NCBI RefSeq assembly: GCF_001422445.1
Contig: NZ_LMNA01000025.1
Coordinates: forward strand, 63,061 to 127,060
Length of the DNA: 64,000 nt
Direction of reading: 5' to 3'
Origin: Pseudorhodoferax sp. Leaf274
GTDB taxonomy: Bacteria; Pseudomonadota; Gammaproteobacteria; Burkholderiales; Burkholderiaceae_C
Below the pieces are notes generated by a model. It did no database searches. It had not been told where the DNA came from and was given only the letters and a program-made list of their open reading frames with translations. Shown piece after piece: positions 1-14,282 of this stretch. The first letter of the stretch is position 1; every line of letters starts with the position of its first letter. The position numbers were made by a program, and so were the translations under genes.

Positions 1-1428
1 GTCGAGCAGCAGCAGGTTGGGGCGCTGCCAGACGATCATGCACAGCACCAGGCGCGCCTTCTCGCCGCCGCTCATGCTGCCCACGGCCTGCTTGACCATG
101 TCGCCGCTGAAGTTGAAGGTGCCGAGGAAGCTGCGCAGGTCCTGCTCGCGCGTGCCCTGGCCGGCGAGCCGGCCGGCGGCCGTGGTCTCCTTGACCAGGC
201 CGATCATGTGCTCCAGCGGCGTGTCCGCCGGGTGCAGCACGTCGAGTTCCTGTTGCGCGAAGTAGCCGATGTTCAGGCCCTTGCCTTCGAGGATCTCGCC
301 CTGGATCGGCTTGAGCGCGCGCGCCACCGTCTTGACCAGCGTCGACTTGCCCTGGCCGTTGGCGCCGAGGATGCCGATGCGCTGGCCGGCCAGCACCGAT
401 TTGTTGACCTTCTGCACGATGACGGTGGGGCCGGCGCCCGCGGGCGCGTCTTCCGGCGGCGGGTAGCCGAAGGTGGCGTCCGACATCGACAGCATCGGGT
501 TGGGCAGGTTGGCCGGTTCCTTGAACTCGAAGGTGAACTCGGCCTCGGCCAGCAGCGGTGCGATCTTCTCCATGCGGTCCAGCGCCTTGACCCGGCTCTG
601 CGCCTGCTTGGCCTTGCTGGCCTGGGCCTTGAAGCGGTTGATGAACTTCTGCAGGTGGGCGATCTTGTCCTGCTGCTTGGCGAACGAGGCCTGTTGCAAC
701 TCCATCTTCTCGGCGCGCATGTCCTCGAACTTGGTGTAGTTGCCGCCGTAGCGGTTGAGCTTGGCGGCCTCGATGTGCACCGTCACGTCGGTGATGGCGT
801 CGAGGAATTCGCGGTCATGGCTGATGACCAGCAGCGTGCCCATGTAGCGCTTGAGCCAGGCTTCCAGCCAGACCAGGGCGTCCAGGTCCAAGTGGTTGGT
901 CGGCTCGTCGAGCAGCATCAGGTCGGACGGGCACATCAGCGCGCGCGCCAGCTGCAGGCGCATGCGCCAGCCGCCCGAGAAGCTGTTGACGGGGTTGTCG
1001 AGCTCGGTGGTCTTGAAGCCCAGGCCGAGGATCAGCGCCTGCGCGCGCGCCTGTGCGTCGCCCGAGCCCGCGTCGTACAGGGCCATGTAGGCATTGGCCA
1101 TGCGCTCGCCGTCGTCGGAGGCCTCGGCTGCAGCCACTTCCTGCTGCGCGGCCAAGAGCGTGGTGTCGCCTTCGATCACGAAGTCGGTGGCGCTCTGGGC
1201 GGTCTCGGGCATGTCCTGCGCCACCTGGGCGAGGCGCCACTGCGGCGGCACGTAGAAATCGCCGCCGTCTTCGTGCAGCGTGCCGTTGAGCAGCGCGAAC
1301 AGCGTGGACTTGCCGGCGCCGTTGCGGCCGACCAGACCGACCTTCTCGCCGGGGTTGATGGTGACGCTGGCGCTGTCGAGCAGCACCTTGGCGCTGCGGC
1401 GCAGGACGACGTTCTTGAGGGTGATCAT
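1..1428 (-). CDS. yheS: ABC-F family ATPase, YheS-like (partial, C-terminus off the window)
   Basis: Soluble ABC-F protein with two nucleotide-binding domains and no membrane segments; the family acts on ribosomes, and the exact role of YheS-type members is poorly known. The frame is open from ATG at 1428 to the left edge (476 codons; the family is usually about 640). The first domain has Walker A GRNGAGKST, signature SGGWRMRLQLARAL and Walker B DLLLLDEPTNHLD. The linker is rich in Lys, Ala and Gln (KAQASKAKQAQSR). The second has Walker A GANGQGKST and signature MSGGEKARL, and the window ends inside its Walker B (NLLLLD). The N-terminus (MITLKNVVLRRSAKVLLD) is that of YheS rather than Uup or EttA. 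It is the last visible gene of the dap operon, 37 bp after prmB. Confidence 0.92.
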   Translation of the reverse strand, partial: MITLKNVVLRRSAKVLLDSASVTINPGEKVGLVGRNGAGKSTLFALLNGTLHEDGGDFYVPPQWRLAQVAQDMPETAQSATDFVIEGDTTLLAAQQEVAAAEASDDGERMANAYMALYDAGSGDAQARAQALILGLGFKTTELDNPVNSFSGGWRMRLQLARALMCPSDLMLLDEPTNHLDLDALVWLEAWLKRYMGTLLVISHDREFLDAITDVTVHIEAAKLNRYGGNYTKFEDMRAEKMELQQASFAKQQDKIAHLQKFINRFKAQASKAKQAQSRVKALDRMEKIAPLLAEAEFTFEFKEPANLPNPMLSMSDATFGYPPPEDAPAGAGPTVIVQKVNKSVLAGQRIGILGANGQGKSTLVKTVARALKPIQGEILEGKGLNIGYFAQQELDVLHPADTPLEHMIGLVKETTAAGRLAGQGTREQDLRSFLGTFNFSGDMVKQAVGSMSGGEKARLVLCMIVWQRPNLLLLD

Positions 1429-1465
1429 GGTGATGAGGATCACCACGCTGCGGTGACCGAAAGGA

Positions 1466-4636
<3,171 letters not shown>

Positions 4637-4659
4637 GGGCTGGCCTCCGTGTGGTGCGC

Positions 4660-5493
4660 TCAGTCGCGCAGCAGGTCGTTCAGGCTGGTTTTGGCGCGGG
4701 TCTGCGCGTCGACCGTCTTGACGATGACGGCGGCGTAGGTCGAGTAGTCGGTGCCGTTGGCCGTCTTCTTGTGCAGCGCGCCGCTGATGACCACGCTGCC
4801 GGCAGGCACGCGGCCGTAGACGATCTCGCCGGTGTCGCGCTTGAAGATCGGCGTGCTCTGGCCGATGTACACGCCCATGCCCAGCACCGAGTTCTCTTCG
4901 ACGATCACGCCCTCGACCACTTCGGAACGCGCGCCGATGAAGCAGTTGTCCTCGATGATGGTCGGGTTGGCCTGCAGCGGCTCCAGCACGCCGCCCAGGC
5001 CCACGCCGCCGGACAGGTGCACGTTCTTGCCGACCTGGGCGCAGCTGCCCACGGTGGCCCAGGTGTCGACCATCGTGCCCTCGTCGACGTAGGCGCCGAT
5101 GTTCACGTAGCTCGGCATCAGGATCGCGCCCTTGGCGATGAAGCTGCCGCGGCGCGCCACGGCCGGCGGCACCACGCGCACGCCGGTGGCCTTCATCTCG
5201 TCGGCCGACAGGTGGGCGAACTTGGTGGGCACCTTGTCGTAGAAGCCCAACTGGCCGGCCTGGACGACCTCGTTGTCCTTCAGGCGGAAGGACAGCAGCA
5301 CGGCCTTCTTGATCCACTGGTGCACCGTCCACTGGCCCACGCCTTCGCGGGTGGCCACGCGCAGCTTGCCGTTGTTGAGTTCGGCGATCACGTGCTCGAC
5401 GGCGTCCTGCACCTCCTTGGGGGCGGACTGGGGCGACAGGCTGGCGCGGTTCTCCCAGGCGTTGTCGATGGTGGTTTGAAGCTGTTGGCTCAT
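4660..5493 (-). CDS. dapD: 2,3,4,5-tetrahydropyridine-2,6-dicarboxylate N-succinyltransferase DapD
   Basis: Transfers succinyl from succinyl-CoA to tetrahydrodipicolinate in lysine/diaminopimelate synthesis; a trimeric left-handed beta-helix enzyme. It has 277 residues (E. coli 274). The central part shows hexapeptide-repeat character ([20 protein letters not shown], then [10 protein letters not shown] and [18 protein letters not shown]). The ATG overlaps the dapC stop in ATGA, so the two are translationally coupled and the start is secure. Confidence 0.97.
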   Translation of the reverse strand: MSQQLQTTIDNAWENRASLSPQSAPKEVQDAVEHVIAELNNGKLRVATREGVGQWTVHQWIKKAVLLSFRLKDNEVVQAGQLGFYDKVPTKFAHLSADEMKATGVRVVPPAVARRGSFIAKGAILMPSYVNIGAYVDEGTMVDTWATVGSCAQVGKNVHLSGGVGLGGVLEPLQANPTIIEDNCFIGARSEVVEGVIVEENSVLGMGVYIGQSTPIFKRDTGEIVYGRVPAGSVVISGALHKKTANGTDYSTYAAVIVKTVDAQTRAKTSLNDLLRD

Positions 5494-6800
5494 GCTGTTT
5501 GCGGTCTCGATTGGATGAATTGAACGATGCGCTGCGCGGCTTCCACGCATTCGGCGGTCTCGGCCACCAGGGCCATGCGCACGCGTCCCTGGCCGGGATT
5601 GAAGCCAGCGGCCTCGCGTGCGAGATAGCTGCCGGGCAGGACCGTCACATTGTATTGAGCGAGCAGTTCGCGGGCGAAGCGCGCATCGCTGCCCTCGGCC
5701 GGCTCGCCCGGGCGCAGCGGCACGCCGGCCCACAGGTAGAAGGCCGCGTCGGGCAGGCGCACGTCCATGACCTCGGCGAGCAGCGGCGTGACGGCCGCGA
5801 ACTTCTCGCGGTACATGGCGCGGTTGGCCTGGACATGCACCTCGTCGTTCCAGGCCGCGATGGACGCGGTCTGCACCACCGGGCTCATGGCGCTGCCGTG
5901 GTAGGTGCGGTACAGCAGGTATTGCCTGATCAGCGCGGCATCGCCGGCGACGAAGCCCGAGCGCATGCCCGGCACGTTGCTGCGCTTGGACAGGCTCGTG
6001 AACGCCACGATGTTGCGCAGGTCGCTGCGACCCAGCTGCGCCGCGGCTTCCAGGCCGCCCAGCGGCGGTGCGTCGCCGAAGAAGATCTCGCTGTAGCACT
6101 CGTCGGAGGCGATCACGAAGCCATGGCGGTCCGACAGCTCGAACAGCTTGCGCCATTCTTCCAGCGGCATCACCGCGCCGGTGGGGTTGCCGGGCGAGCA
6201 GACGTAGAGCAGCTGCGTGCGGGCCCAGACGTCGGCGGGCACGCTGTCCCAATCGACCGCAAAGTTGCGCGCCGGGTCGCTCGGGACGTAGTACGGCTGG
6301 GCGCCGGCCAGCAAGGCCGCGCCTTCGTAGATCTGGTAGAACGGATTGGGGCAGACGACCAACGGAGCCCCCCCGCTCGCCACTTCGTGTGCGTCGCTGC
6401 CCCCCGAGGGGGTGTCGCCCGCCTTGGGGCGGCCCGGCGCCGGTAGGGTCTTGGCCCGCGTCGGATCGACCACGGTCTGCGCGAACGCGAACAAGGCCTC
6501 GCGGGAGCCGTTCACCGGCAGCACCTGGGTGGCGGCGTCCAGCGCCAGGCCGTAGCGGCGCTGCAGCCAGCCCGTGAACGCCGCGCGCAGTTCGGGCGTG
6601 CCCGCCGTGGGCGGGTAGCCGGCCAGGCCGTCGTGCAGGGCGCCGGCCAGCGCGGCCTGGATGAAATCGGGCGTGGGGTGCTTGGGTTCGCCGATGCCCA
6701 GGCTGATCGGGCGCAGCCCCGGCGGCGGCGTGACGCCGGAAAACAACTGGCGCAGCCGTTCGAACGGGTAGGGCTGCAGGCGGGCGAGCAGGGGATTCAT
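5490..6800 (-). CDS. dapC: Succinyldiaminopimelate transaminase DapC (with in-frame insertion)
   Basis: PLP-dependent class I/II aminotransferase that converts N-succinyl-2-amino-6-ketopimelate to N-succinyl-LL-diaminopimelate with glutamate. It has 436 residues, about 30 more than usual for the family. The PLP lysine is Lys272 in [11 protein letters not shown], and the conserved SPGNPTG is at about 202-208. The extra length is a Gly/Pro/Ser-rich stretch at about residues 117-145, between VVDPTRA and [14 protein letters not shown], and its DNA looks like an interspersed repeat. The reading frame is kept and the downstream active-site residues are intact, so the enzyme is probably functional. 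It is the first gene of the dap operon, divergent from the response regulator at 6913. Confidence 0.94.
   Translation of the reverse strand: MNPLLARLQPYPFERLRQLFSGVTPPPGLRPISLGIGEPKHPTPDFIQAALAGALHDGLAGYPPTAGTPELRAAFTGWLQRRYGLALDAATQVLPVNGSREALFAFAQTVVDPTRAKTLPAPGRPKAGDTPSGGSDAHEVASGGAPLVVCPNPFYQIYEGAALLAGAQPYYVPSDPARNFAVDWDSVPADVWARTQLLYVCSPGNPTGAVMPLEEWRKLFELSDRHGFVIASDECYSEIFFGDAPPLGGLEAAAQLGRSDLRNIVAFTSLSKRSNVPGMRSGFVAGDAALIRQYLLYRTYHGSAMSPVVQTASIAAWNDEVHVQANRAMYREKFAAVTPLLAEVMDVRLPDAAFYLWAGVPLRPGEPAEGSDARFARELLAQYNVTVLPGSYLAREAAGFNPGQGRVRMALVAETAECVEAAQRIVQFIQSRPQTA
6366..6452 (-). repeat. Repeat-like palindromic insertion inside dapC
   Basis: An 87-bp in-frame stretch absent from typical DapC proteins. 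On the plus strand it contains CCCCC-GA-GGGGG (about 6401-6412) and the perfect inverted repeat CCGCC-TTGG-GGCGG (6419-6432), flanked by other G/C runs. It encodes [14 protein letters not shown]-type sequence. It resembles short GC-rich interspersed elements of Comamonadaceae, recalled from memory rather than searched. No second copy was noticed in this window. Confidence 0.55.
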
Positions 6801-6912
6801 GGGGCGCGATTATCGGGGCGGCCATCCGCACCGGCGCAGCCATGACCCCGGTCACCGCCGCGGGCACACGGCGCTGGTCAGCCGCAGGGCTTGTTGGTAT
6901 GTTCCGCGCCAT

Positions 6913-7569
6913 ATGTCTGCTCCAGTGACGGAACCCCTGGCCGCTTGCGGCGTCCGGCGCCTGCTCGTGATCGACGACCACGCCCTGGTGCGCATGGGCG
7001 TGCGCACCCTGGTCATGCAGCAGTTCTCGGCCTGCTACGACGTGGACGAAGCCGGCACGCTGGAGCAGGGGCTGGCCCGCCTGGCCACGGCGCAGGGCAC
7101 CATCGCCCTGGTGCTGCTGGACCTGCAACTGCCCGACGCCAAGGGCTTCGCGGGCCTGCGCATCCTGCGGCGCGACCATCCCGGCGTGCCCGTGGTGGTG
7201 CTCAGCGGCGCGCAGGACCTGCGCATCCGCGAGGAGGCCATGCGACTGGGCGCGCGCGCCTACATCAGCAAGTCGGCCGATGCGGGCGCCATGGACGCCT
7301 GGGTCGAAGTGCTGCGCCAGCATGCCGAGCCGCAGGCGGCGGCGTCGGCGCAGGCACCGGGCTCGGCCGCGGTGCGCACGGCCCAGGGCCTGGGGCTGAG
7401 CCCGCGCCAGGTGCAGGTGCTCGAGCTGCTGCTGGCCGGCCTGGACAACCAGGCCATTGCACTGGAGACCGGCCTGACGCTGGGCACGGTGAAGAACTGC
7501 GTGTCGTCCATCTTCCTGGGCTTCAACGTGCGTTCGCGCGCCGAGCTGCTGGGGATGTTCCCGACATGA
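6913..7569 (+). CDS. LuxR/NarL-family two-component response regulator
   Basis: Response regulator of 218 residues. The N-terminal receiver has the acidic pair [11 protein letters not shown], phospho-acceptor Asp70 in [11 protein letters not shown], the Ser/Thr switch in VVLSGAQD and the conserved Lys in AYISKSAD. The C-terminal LuxR-type helix-turn-helix is [19 protein letters not shown] followed by [19 protein letters not shown]. The ATG at 6913 is chosen because the receiver fold begins soon after. A hybrid sensor kinase follows 73 bp downstream and is the likely partner. Target genes are unknown. Confidence 0.9.
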   Translation: MSAPVTEPLAACGVRRLLVIDDHALVRMGVRTLVMQQFSACYDVDEAGTLEQGLARLATAQGTIALVLLDLQLPDAKGFAGLRILRRDHPGVPVVVLSGAQDLRIREEAMRLGARAYISKSADAGAMDAWVEVLRQHAEPQAAASAQAPGSAAVRTAQGLGLSPRQVQVLELLLAGLDNQAIALETGLTLGTVKNCVSSIFLGFNVRSRAELLGMFPT

Positions 7570-7642
7570 GCGCGGCATCGGGCCGCCCCGTGCCGGCCTG
7601 CGCCCGCCTGGCGGGACGGGGTCCAGGACCCAGGGTGCCTCC

Positions 7643-9469
7643 ATGAATGCCGTCCTGCCCGCGCCCAAGGCCCCTGCATGGCGGCGCCTGCTGCTGCACG
7701 AGGAACTGGTCGATGCCCAGCGCGGCGCCGACGCCATGCGCCCGGTGCGGCGCGCCCAGCTGGAACTGCTGCTGCAGAAGTTCAGCCTGGCCGCGTCCAT
7801 CGCGGCCGCGCTGTACGCGCTCGCGCTGTGGGCGTTGTTCTACGCGCTGGGGCCATCGCCCCGCGTGCTGGCCTGGGCCGTGCTCGTGCATGCGGTGCAG
7901 GCGCTGCGCTACACCCACACGCGCCGCCTGCTCGCGCGCGGGCCGGTGCCCGACGCCGAACTGGGCCCGGAACTGCACCGCCAGACCCGGCTGCTCTGGA
8001 TGCTGGGCAGCGCGTGGGCGCTGGCGCCCTGGCTGCTGATGCGGCGTGGCGACACGGCGTCCATGGCGCTCATGGCGGTGTTCATCGTCGGCATGGTGTC
8101 CAGCGCGGCCGCGGTGCTGAGCTCGCACCGGCAGACGGTGGCCGCCTTCGTCGTGCCGGCCATGATCGGCCTGGTGCTGGCGCTGGCCTGGTCGGGCGGG
8201 CTGATCGGCTGGATCATGGCGCTGGCGCTCACGCAATACAGCTCCACGCTGATCAAGTGGACGGCGCAGCAAGTGGACCTGCTGGTCGATTCGCTGCAGG
8301 TGCGCTTCGACCGCGAAGACCTGGCGCTGCGCCTTGCGGAGCAGGTCGATCGCGTGGAGGCCGGCAGCCGCGAGAAGACGCGCTTCCTGGCCTCGGCCAG
8401 CCACGACCTGCGCCAGCCGCTGCACGCGGTGTCGCTGTTCACGGCCGTGCTGGAGCATGCGCTGGCGCAGGCGCCGCAGCGCGAGACGGTGGCGCGCCTG
8501 GCGCACTCGGTGCGCATGCTCGGCACCTCGCTGGACGGCATGCTGGACGTGTCGCGGCTGGACGCCGGCGCCGTGCAGCCGCGCATCGAGACGCTGGGCG
8601 TGCATGCCCTGTTCGTCTCGCTGCAGAACACCTACGGCGGCCGCGCGCAGGAAAAGGGCCTGCGCCTGCGCATCCGCGCGCCGGGAAACCTGCACGTGGC
8701 CAGCGACCGGTTGCTGCTCGAGCGCCTGCTCGGCAACCTGCTGGACAACGCCATCAAGTACACGGAGCAGGGCGGCGTGCTGGTGGCGGCACGGCCGGCG
8801 CGCCTGCCCGATGGCGGCCAGGCCGTGCGTTTCGAGGTCCTGGACACCGGCATCGGCATCGCGCCGGCCCAGCAGGCCCAAGTGTTCGAGGAGTTCTACC
8901 AGGTGGGCAATCCACAGCGCGACCGGGCCCAGGGGCTGGGGCTGGGCCTGTCCATCGTGCGGCGGCTGTCTGCGCTGCTGCAGCATCCGGTGCAGTTGCG
9001 GTCGCGCCCGGGCCGGGGCACCTGCTTCAGCGTGCTGGTGCGTGGCGTGCCGCCGGTCGCAGCCGCCGGGCTGCCGCTGCCGCACGCGCTGGCCCATGGC
9101 CGGCTGCCGGACCACGTGCTCGTGCTCGACGACGAGGCCGACAGCGCCATGGCCATGGCGGCCTGGCTCGGCATGCAGGGCTGCCAGGTGCGCGTGGCGA
9201 CAGACGCGCCGGCCGCGCGGCTGGCACTGCAGCAGCATCCGGAGATCAACACCGTGGTGGCCGATTTCCGCCTGCCGGGCAGCGAGAGCGGGCTGGACTT
9301 CTTGGTGGACGTGCGCCGCAGCCTGCCGTCCATGCGCTGCCTGCTCGTGACGGGCGAGACCGCGCCCGAGCGCATCGCCGCGATCCGCGCCAGCGGTCTG
9401 CCCTGCCTGTTCAAGCCGGTGCAGCCCGAGCGACTGGTGGCGGCGCTCAGCCTTTCTGCAGCAGCTTGA
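7643..9469 (+). CDS. Hybrid sensor histidine kinase with C-terminal receiver
   Basis: Membrane kinase of 608 residues. About five or six hydrophobic helices cover residues 46-205. The kinase core follows, with the H-box [15 protein letters not shown] (phospho-His254), N-box [15 protein letters not shown]1 DTGIGIAP and G2 [14 protein letters not shown]-terminal receiver ([11 protein letters not shown], phospho-Asp541 in VVADFRLPG, Lys in CLFKPV) makes it a hybrid. There is no recognisable periplasmic sensor domain, so the signal may be sensed in the membrane. It is paired with the regulator just upstream. Its last 23 bases overlap the 3' end of the convergent mmsB gene. Confidence 0.91.
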   Translation: MNAVLPAPKAPAWRRLLLHEELVDAQRGADAMRPVRRAQLELLLQKFSLAASIAAALYALALWALFYALGPSPRVLAWAVLVHAVQALRYTHTRRLLARGPVPDAELGPELHRQTRLLWMLGSAWALAPWLLMRRGDTASMALMAVFIVGMVSSAAAVLSSHRQTVAAFVVPAMIGLVLALAWSGGLIGWIMALALTQYSSTLIKWTAQQVDLLVDSLQVRFDREDLALRLAEQVDRVEAGSREKTRFLASASHDLRQPLHAVSLFTAVLEHALAQAPQRETVARLAHSVRMLGTSLDGMLDVSRLDAGAVQPRIETLGVHALFVSLQNTYGGRAQEKGLRLRIRAPGNLHVASDRLLLERLLGNLLDNAIKYTEQGGVLVAARPARLPDGGQAVRFEVLDTGIGIAPAQQAQVFEEFYQVGNPQRDRAQGLGLGLSIVRRLSALLQHPVQLRSRPGRGTCFSVLVRGVPPVAAAGLPLPHALAHGRLPDHVLVLDDEADSAMAMAAWLGMQGCQVRVATDAPAARLALQQHPEINTVVADFRLPGSESGLDFLVDVRRSLPSMRCLLVTGETAPERIAAIRASGLPCLFKPVQPERLVAALSLSAAA

Positions 9470-10340
9470 GCACGCTGGAGAAATCCAGCGCGCCGTGGCC
9501 CGCCAGGCTGTGGGCGGCGTAGAGGTTGCGCGCCAGGCCGCCCAGCGGCGTGGCCGCTTTCACCGCAGCGGCGTTCTCCTGCGCCAGGCCCAGGTCCTTG
9601 AGCATCAGGTCGGTGCCGAAGCCGCCGGCATAGCCCTTGGACGCAGGCGATGTCTCCATCACGCCCGGCATCGGGTTGTACTTCTCCAGCGCCCAGTTGC
9701 CACCCGAGCTGCGCCGCATGATCTCGGACAGCACCTTGGGGTCCAGCCCGTTGGCCACGCCCAGTGCCAGCGCCTCCGAGGTGCCGATCATGAGGATGCC
9801 CAGCAGCATGTTGTTGCAGATCTTGGCGGTCTGGCCGGCACCGGCGTCGCCGGCGTGGAAGATGTTGGCGCCCATCTTCTCCAGCAGCGGACGGGCGCGT
9901 TCCAGGTCGGCGGTGCTGCCGCCGACCATGAAGGTCAGCGTGCCCGCGATGGCGCCGCCGGTGCCGCCGGAGACCGGCGCGTCGAGCACGGCAATGCCGC
10001 GCGCGGCGCCGGCTTCGGCCACCTTGCGCGAACTCGCGGCAGCGATCGTGCTGCTGTCGATCACCAGCGTGCCGGGCGCGATCTTGCCGATCAGGCCCTC
10101 TTCTCCGTTTCGACCCAGATACAACGCCTCCACGTGCTGGCTGGCCGGCAACATGCTGATGACGACTTCGGCGCCGTCCAGCGTGGCGGCGGCGGTCTCG
10201 GCGATGGCCAGGCCGTCGGCCGCGTACTTCTTGCACGCGGCTTCCGAGAGGTCGAACCCGCTGACCTGGTGGCCGGCCTTGTGCAGGTTCATGGCCATGG
10301 GGCCGCCCATGTTGCCGAGGCCGATGAATGCGATCTTCAT
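9447..10340 (-). CDS. mmsB: 3-hydroxyisobutyrate dehydrogenase MmsB
   Basis: NAD-dependent beta-hydroxyacid dehydrogenase that oxidises 3-hydroxyisobutyrate to methylmalonate semialdehyde in valine breakdown. It has 297 residues. The Rossmann signature FIGLGNMGGPMAMNL (residues 5-19), substrate-binding DAPVSGGTGGA, and the catalytic Lys in GAGQTAKICNNML (near residue 170) are all present. It is the last gene of the valine operon, 25 bp after the hydrolase gene, and overlaps the convergent sensor kinase by 23 bp. Confidence 0.95.
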   Translation of the reverse strand: MKIAFIGLGNMGGPMAMNLHKAGHQVSGFDLSEAACKKYAADGLAIAETAAATLDGAEVVISMLPASQHVEALYLGRNGEEGLIGKIAPGTLVIDSSTIAAASSRKVAEAGAARGIAVLDAPVSGGTGGAIAGTLTFMVGGSTADLERARPLLEKMGANIFHAGDAGAGQTAKICNNMLLGILMIGTSEALALGVANGLDPKVLSEIMRRSSGGNWALEKYNPMPGVMETSPASKGYAGGFGTDLMLKDLGLAQENAAAVKAATPLGGLARNLYAAHSLAGHGALDFSSVLKLLQKG

Positions 10341-10365
10341 GTGCTTGTCTCCGTCGATTGAATGT

Positions 10366-11481
10366 TCAGACGAGGCCTACGAGCTCGGGCGCCATCTCGC
10401 CGCGCGGGCGCAGGTGGTCCTCGACGAAGGCCGGTGTGATCTCGGCCAGGCTGGCCGGGCTCCACTTCGGGTTGCGGTCCTTGTCGACCAGCACGGCGCG
10501 GATGCCTTCGGCGAAATCCTTGTGCGCGCAAAAGCCCAGCGAAGCCCAGTACTCGAGCCGGAACACCTCGGCCAGCGACATGCGCGGCACGCGCTGCCAC
10601 AGCGCGAAACTCACGGCGGCCGAGCTGGGCGCGCCCTTGGCGAACGCTTGGGCCGCGCCCTGCAGCCAGGGGTCGTCGCTCTGCAGGGCTGCCAGCCGCG
10701 CGGCGATGTCGTGGAGGTCTTCTCCGGCCATGAGCCGGTTGATCGTGTCGAAGTGCTCGCGCAGCTTGGATGCAGGCGCTTCTGCACCTTCGCCAGCATC
10801 GATCAGGATGCGCGAGAGCAGGGCGCGGTCGGCCTGCTCGTGGCCGCTCCACGCCGTGGAGGCGATGCGCTGCAGCACCTGGGCCTTGCGCTCGTGCGGC
10901 ACGAGGTGGTCGGCCTGGCCCACGAACAGCGCGTCGTTGGCGTTGAAGTTGGCGGCCGTGAGGGCCAGGAACAGCCCCGTGCGGCCCGGCATGCGGCGCA
11001 GGAACCAGCTGCCGCCCACGTCGGGGTACAGGCCGATGTTGATCTCGGGCATGGCCAGCCGGCTCCTGGGCGTCACCACGCGGTGCGATGCGCCCGCCAA
11101 GAGGCCGATGCCGCCGCCCATCACGATGCCGTGGCCCCAGCACAGGAAGGGCTTGGGGAAGGTGTGGATGAGGTAGTCGAGTTCGTACTCTTCGCCGAAG
11201 AAGCGCTCGGCATAGGCGTTGCGCGCCGGGCCGCAGTCCAGCAGCGTCTGGTACAGCTGGCGCAGGTCGCCGCCGGCGCAGAAAGCCTTTTCGCCGGCCG
11301 CATCGAGCAGCACGCCGGCGATGCGCGCGTCTGCGGCCCAGGTGCGCAGCTGGGGCGTGAGCAGCCGCACCATGTCGACCGACAGCGAATTGAGCGAGGC
11401 CGGGGCGTTCAGCGTGGCCACGCCGAAGCGCCGGCCACCCTCGGCCTTGATTTCATCGAACAGGACTACGGCTTCAGTCAT
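10366..11481 (-). CDS. Enoyl-CoA hydratase/isomerase family protein, probable 3-hydroxyisobutyryl-CoA hydrolase
   Basis: Crotonase-fold protein of 371 residues, the length of 3-hydroxyisobutyryl-CoA hydrolases (plain enoyl-CoA hydratases have about 260). The oxyanion-hole motifs are KAFCAGGDLRQLY and GHGIVMGGGIGL. The HIBCH-type catalytic segment MPEINIGLYPDVGGSWFL is intact, with the Glu and Asp in place. In valine degradation it would release 3-hydroxyisobutyrate from its CoA ester. Its ATG overlaps the stop of the acyl-CoA dehydrogenase in ATGA. A classical enoyl-CoA hydratase is not obvious in this operon, so that step may be supplied elsewhere. Confidence 0.88.
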   Translation of the reverse strand: MTEAVVLFDEIKAEGGRRFGVATLNAPASLNSLSVDMVRLLTPQLRTWAADARIAGVLLDAAGEKAFCAGGDLRQLYQTLLDCGPARNAYAERFFGEEYELDYLIHTFPKPFLCWGHGIVMGGGIGLLAGASHRVVTPRSRLAMPEINIGLYPDVGGSWFLRRMPGRTGLFLALTAANFNANDALFVGQADHLVPHERKAQVLQRIASTAWSGHEQADRALLSRILIDAGEGAEAPASKLREHFDTINRLMAGEDLHDIAARLAALQSDDPWLQGAAQAFAKGAPSSAAVSFALWQRVPRMSLAEVFRLEYWASLGFCAHKDFAEGIRAVLVDKDRNPKWSPASLAEITPAFVEDHLRPRGEMAPELVGLV

Positions 11482-12632
11482 CGGATGTCCACGTCGCTTT
11501 CCAGCAGTTTGCGCGCCACGATGAGGCGCATGATTTCGTTCGTGCCTTCGAGGATCTGGTGCACGCGCGTGTCGCGCACCAGCCGCTCCAGCGGGAATTC
11601 GCCCAGGTAGCCATAGCCGCCGTGCAGTTGCAGCGCGTCGTTGCAGACGTTGAAGCCCGCATCGGTGGCGAAGCGCTTGGCCATGGCGCAGTAGGTGCTG
11701 GCGTCCCGGTGGCCGGCGTCCAGCTTGCTGGCGGCCAGGCGCACCATCTGGCGTGCGGCGACCAGTTCGGTCGCCATGTCGGCCAGCTTGAACTGCAGCG
11801 CCTGGAAGCTGGCCAGCGGCTTGCCGAACTGCTGGCGCTCGTGCAGGTAGCGGCGGGCTGCGTCCAGCGCGCCCTGGGCTGCGCCGACCGAGCAGGTGGC
11901 GATGTTGATGCGCCCGCCGTCCAGCCCCTTCATGGCGATGCGAAAGCCTTCGCCTTCCGCGCCGAGCAGGTGGTCGGCCGGGATGCGCACGTTGTCGAAC
12001 GCGATGGTGCGCGTGGGCTGGCTGTTCCAGCCCATCTTGTGTTCCTTCTTGCCGTAGCTGATGCCCGGGGCGTCGGCCGGCACGGCGAAGGCCGAGATGC
12101 CGCCTGCGCCGCCACCGCCGGTGCGCGCCATCAGCACCAGCACGTCGGTGGCACCCGCGCCGGAGATGAAGGCCTTGCCGCCGTTGATGACGTACTCATT
12201 GCCCTGCAGTTCGGCCCGCGTCTTGAGGTTGCCGGCGTCCGAGCCTGCGCCGGGTTCGGTCAGGCAGTAGGAGGCGAGCTTGCGGCCGCTCGTGAGGTCG
12301 GCGCCCCAGCGCTCGCACACCGCTGGCGTGGCCCAGGTGCCCAGCATCCAGGTCGCCATGTTGTGGATGGTGATGAACGCCGTGGTGGAGGGGTCCACGG
12401 CCGCCATCTGTTCGAACACCAGCGCGGCGTCCAGCCGCGGCAGCGCCAGGCCGCCGATGTGCTCGGGCGCATACAGGCCGCAAAAGCCCAGGTCGCCGGC
12501 CTTGCCGATGGCGTCCCGCGGGAAGGTCTGCTCGCGGTCCCACTGCGCCGCATGCGGCGCCAGCTCGTGCGTGGCGAATTCCCGGGCGGTGTCGGCGAAG
12601 GCCTGTTGATCCTCGGAGAGTTCGAAGTCCAT
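11478..12632 (-). CDS. Acyl-CoA dehydrogenase, probable isobutyryl-CoA dehydrogenase
   Basis: FAD enzyme of 384 residues in the short-chain/branched-chain acyl-CoA dehydrogenase family. Visible signatures are CLTEPGAGSDAGNLKT in the middle domain and LHGGYGYLGEFPLERLVRD near the C-terminus, followed by QILEGTNEIMR, which carries the catalytic-base position. Its place between mmsA and the hydroxyisobutyryl-CoA hydrolase indicates isobutyryl-CoA as substrate (inference from context). Only 10 bp separate it from mmsA upstream, and it overlaps the next gene by 4 bp. Confidence 0.92.
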   Translation of the reverse strand: MDFELSEDQQAFADTAREFATHELAPHAAQWDREQTFPRDAIGKAGDLGFCGLYAPEHIGGLALPRLDAALVFEQMAAVDPSTTAFITIHNMATWMLGTWATPAVCERWGADLTSGRKLASYCLTEPGAGSDAGNLKTRAELQGNEYVINGGKAFISGAGATDVLVLMARTGGGGAGGISAFAVPADAPGISYGKKEHKMGWNSQPTRTIAFDNVRIPADHLLGAEGEGFRIAMKGLDGGRINIATCSVGAAQGALDAARRYLHERQQFGKPLASFQALQFKLADMATELVAARQMVRLAASKLDAGHRDASTYCAMAKRFATDAGFNVCNDALQLHGGYGYLGEFPLERLVRDTRVHQILEGTNEIMRLIVARKLLESDVDIR

Positions 12633-12642
12633 GGACCCGAAC

Positions 12643-14166
<1,524 letters not shown>

Positions 14167-14213
14167 GGCAGGTCTCCGGGTATTGGTTTGGGGATCGCCG
14201 GCCATGCTACCTG

Positions 14214-14267
14214 TGCAAATTTCCATCTGCAATAGCAAACCAGGCTGTGCGACTCTGCAAATTTGCA
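14214..14267. promoter_or_regulatory. Twin operator-like sites between mmsA and the LysR gene
   Basis: The 116-bp divergent gap holds a perfect 12-bp palindrome TGCAAATTTGCA (14256-14267) and an imperfect copy TGCAAATTTCCA (14214-14225). Their start-to-start distance is 42 bp, four helical turns, as expected for cooperative binding of a tetrameric LysR regulator. The strong site lies just upstream of the LysR start, which fits autoregulation. Binding by the LysR protein is inferred from position. Confidence 0.6.
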
Positions 14268-14282
14268 CAATACTCGCGGGCC

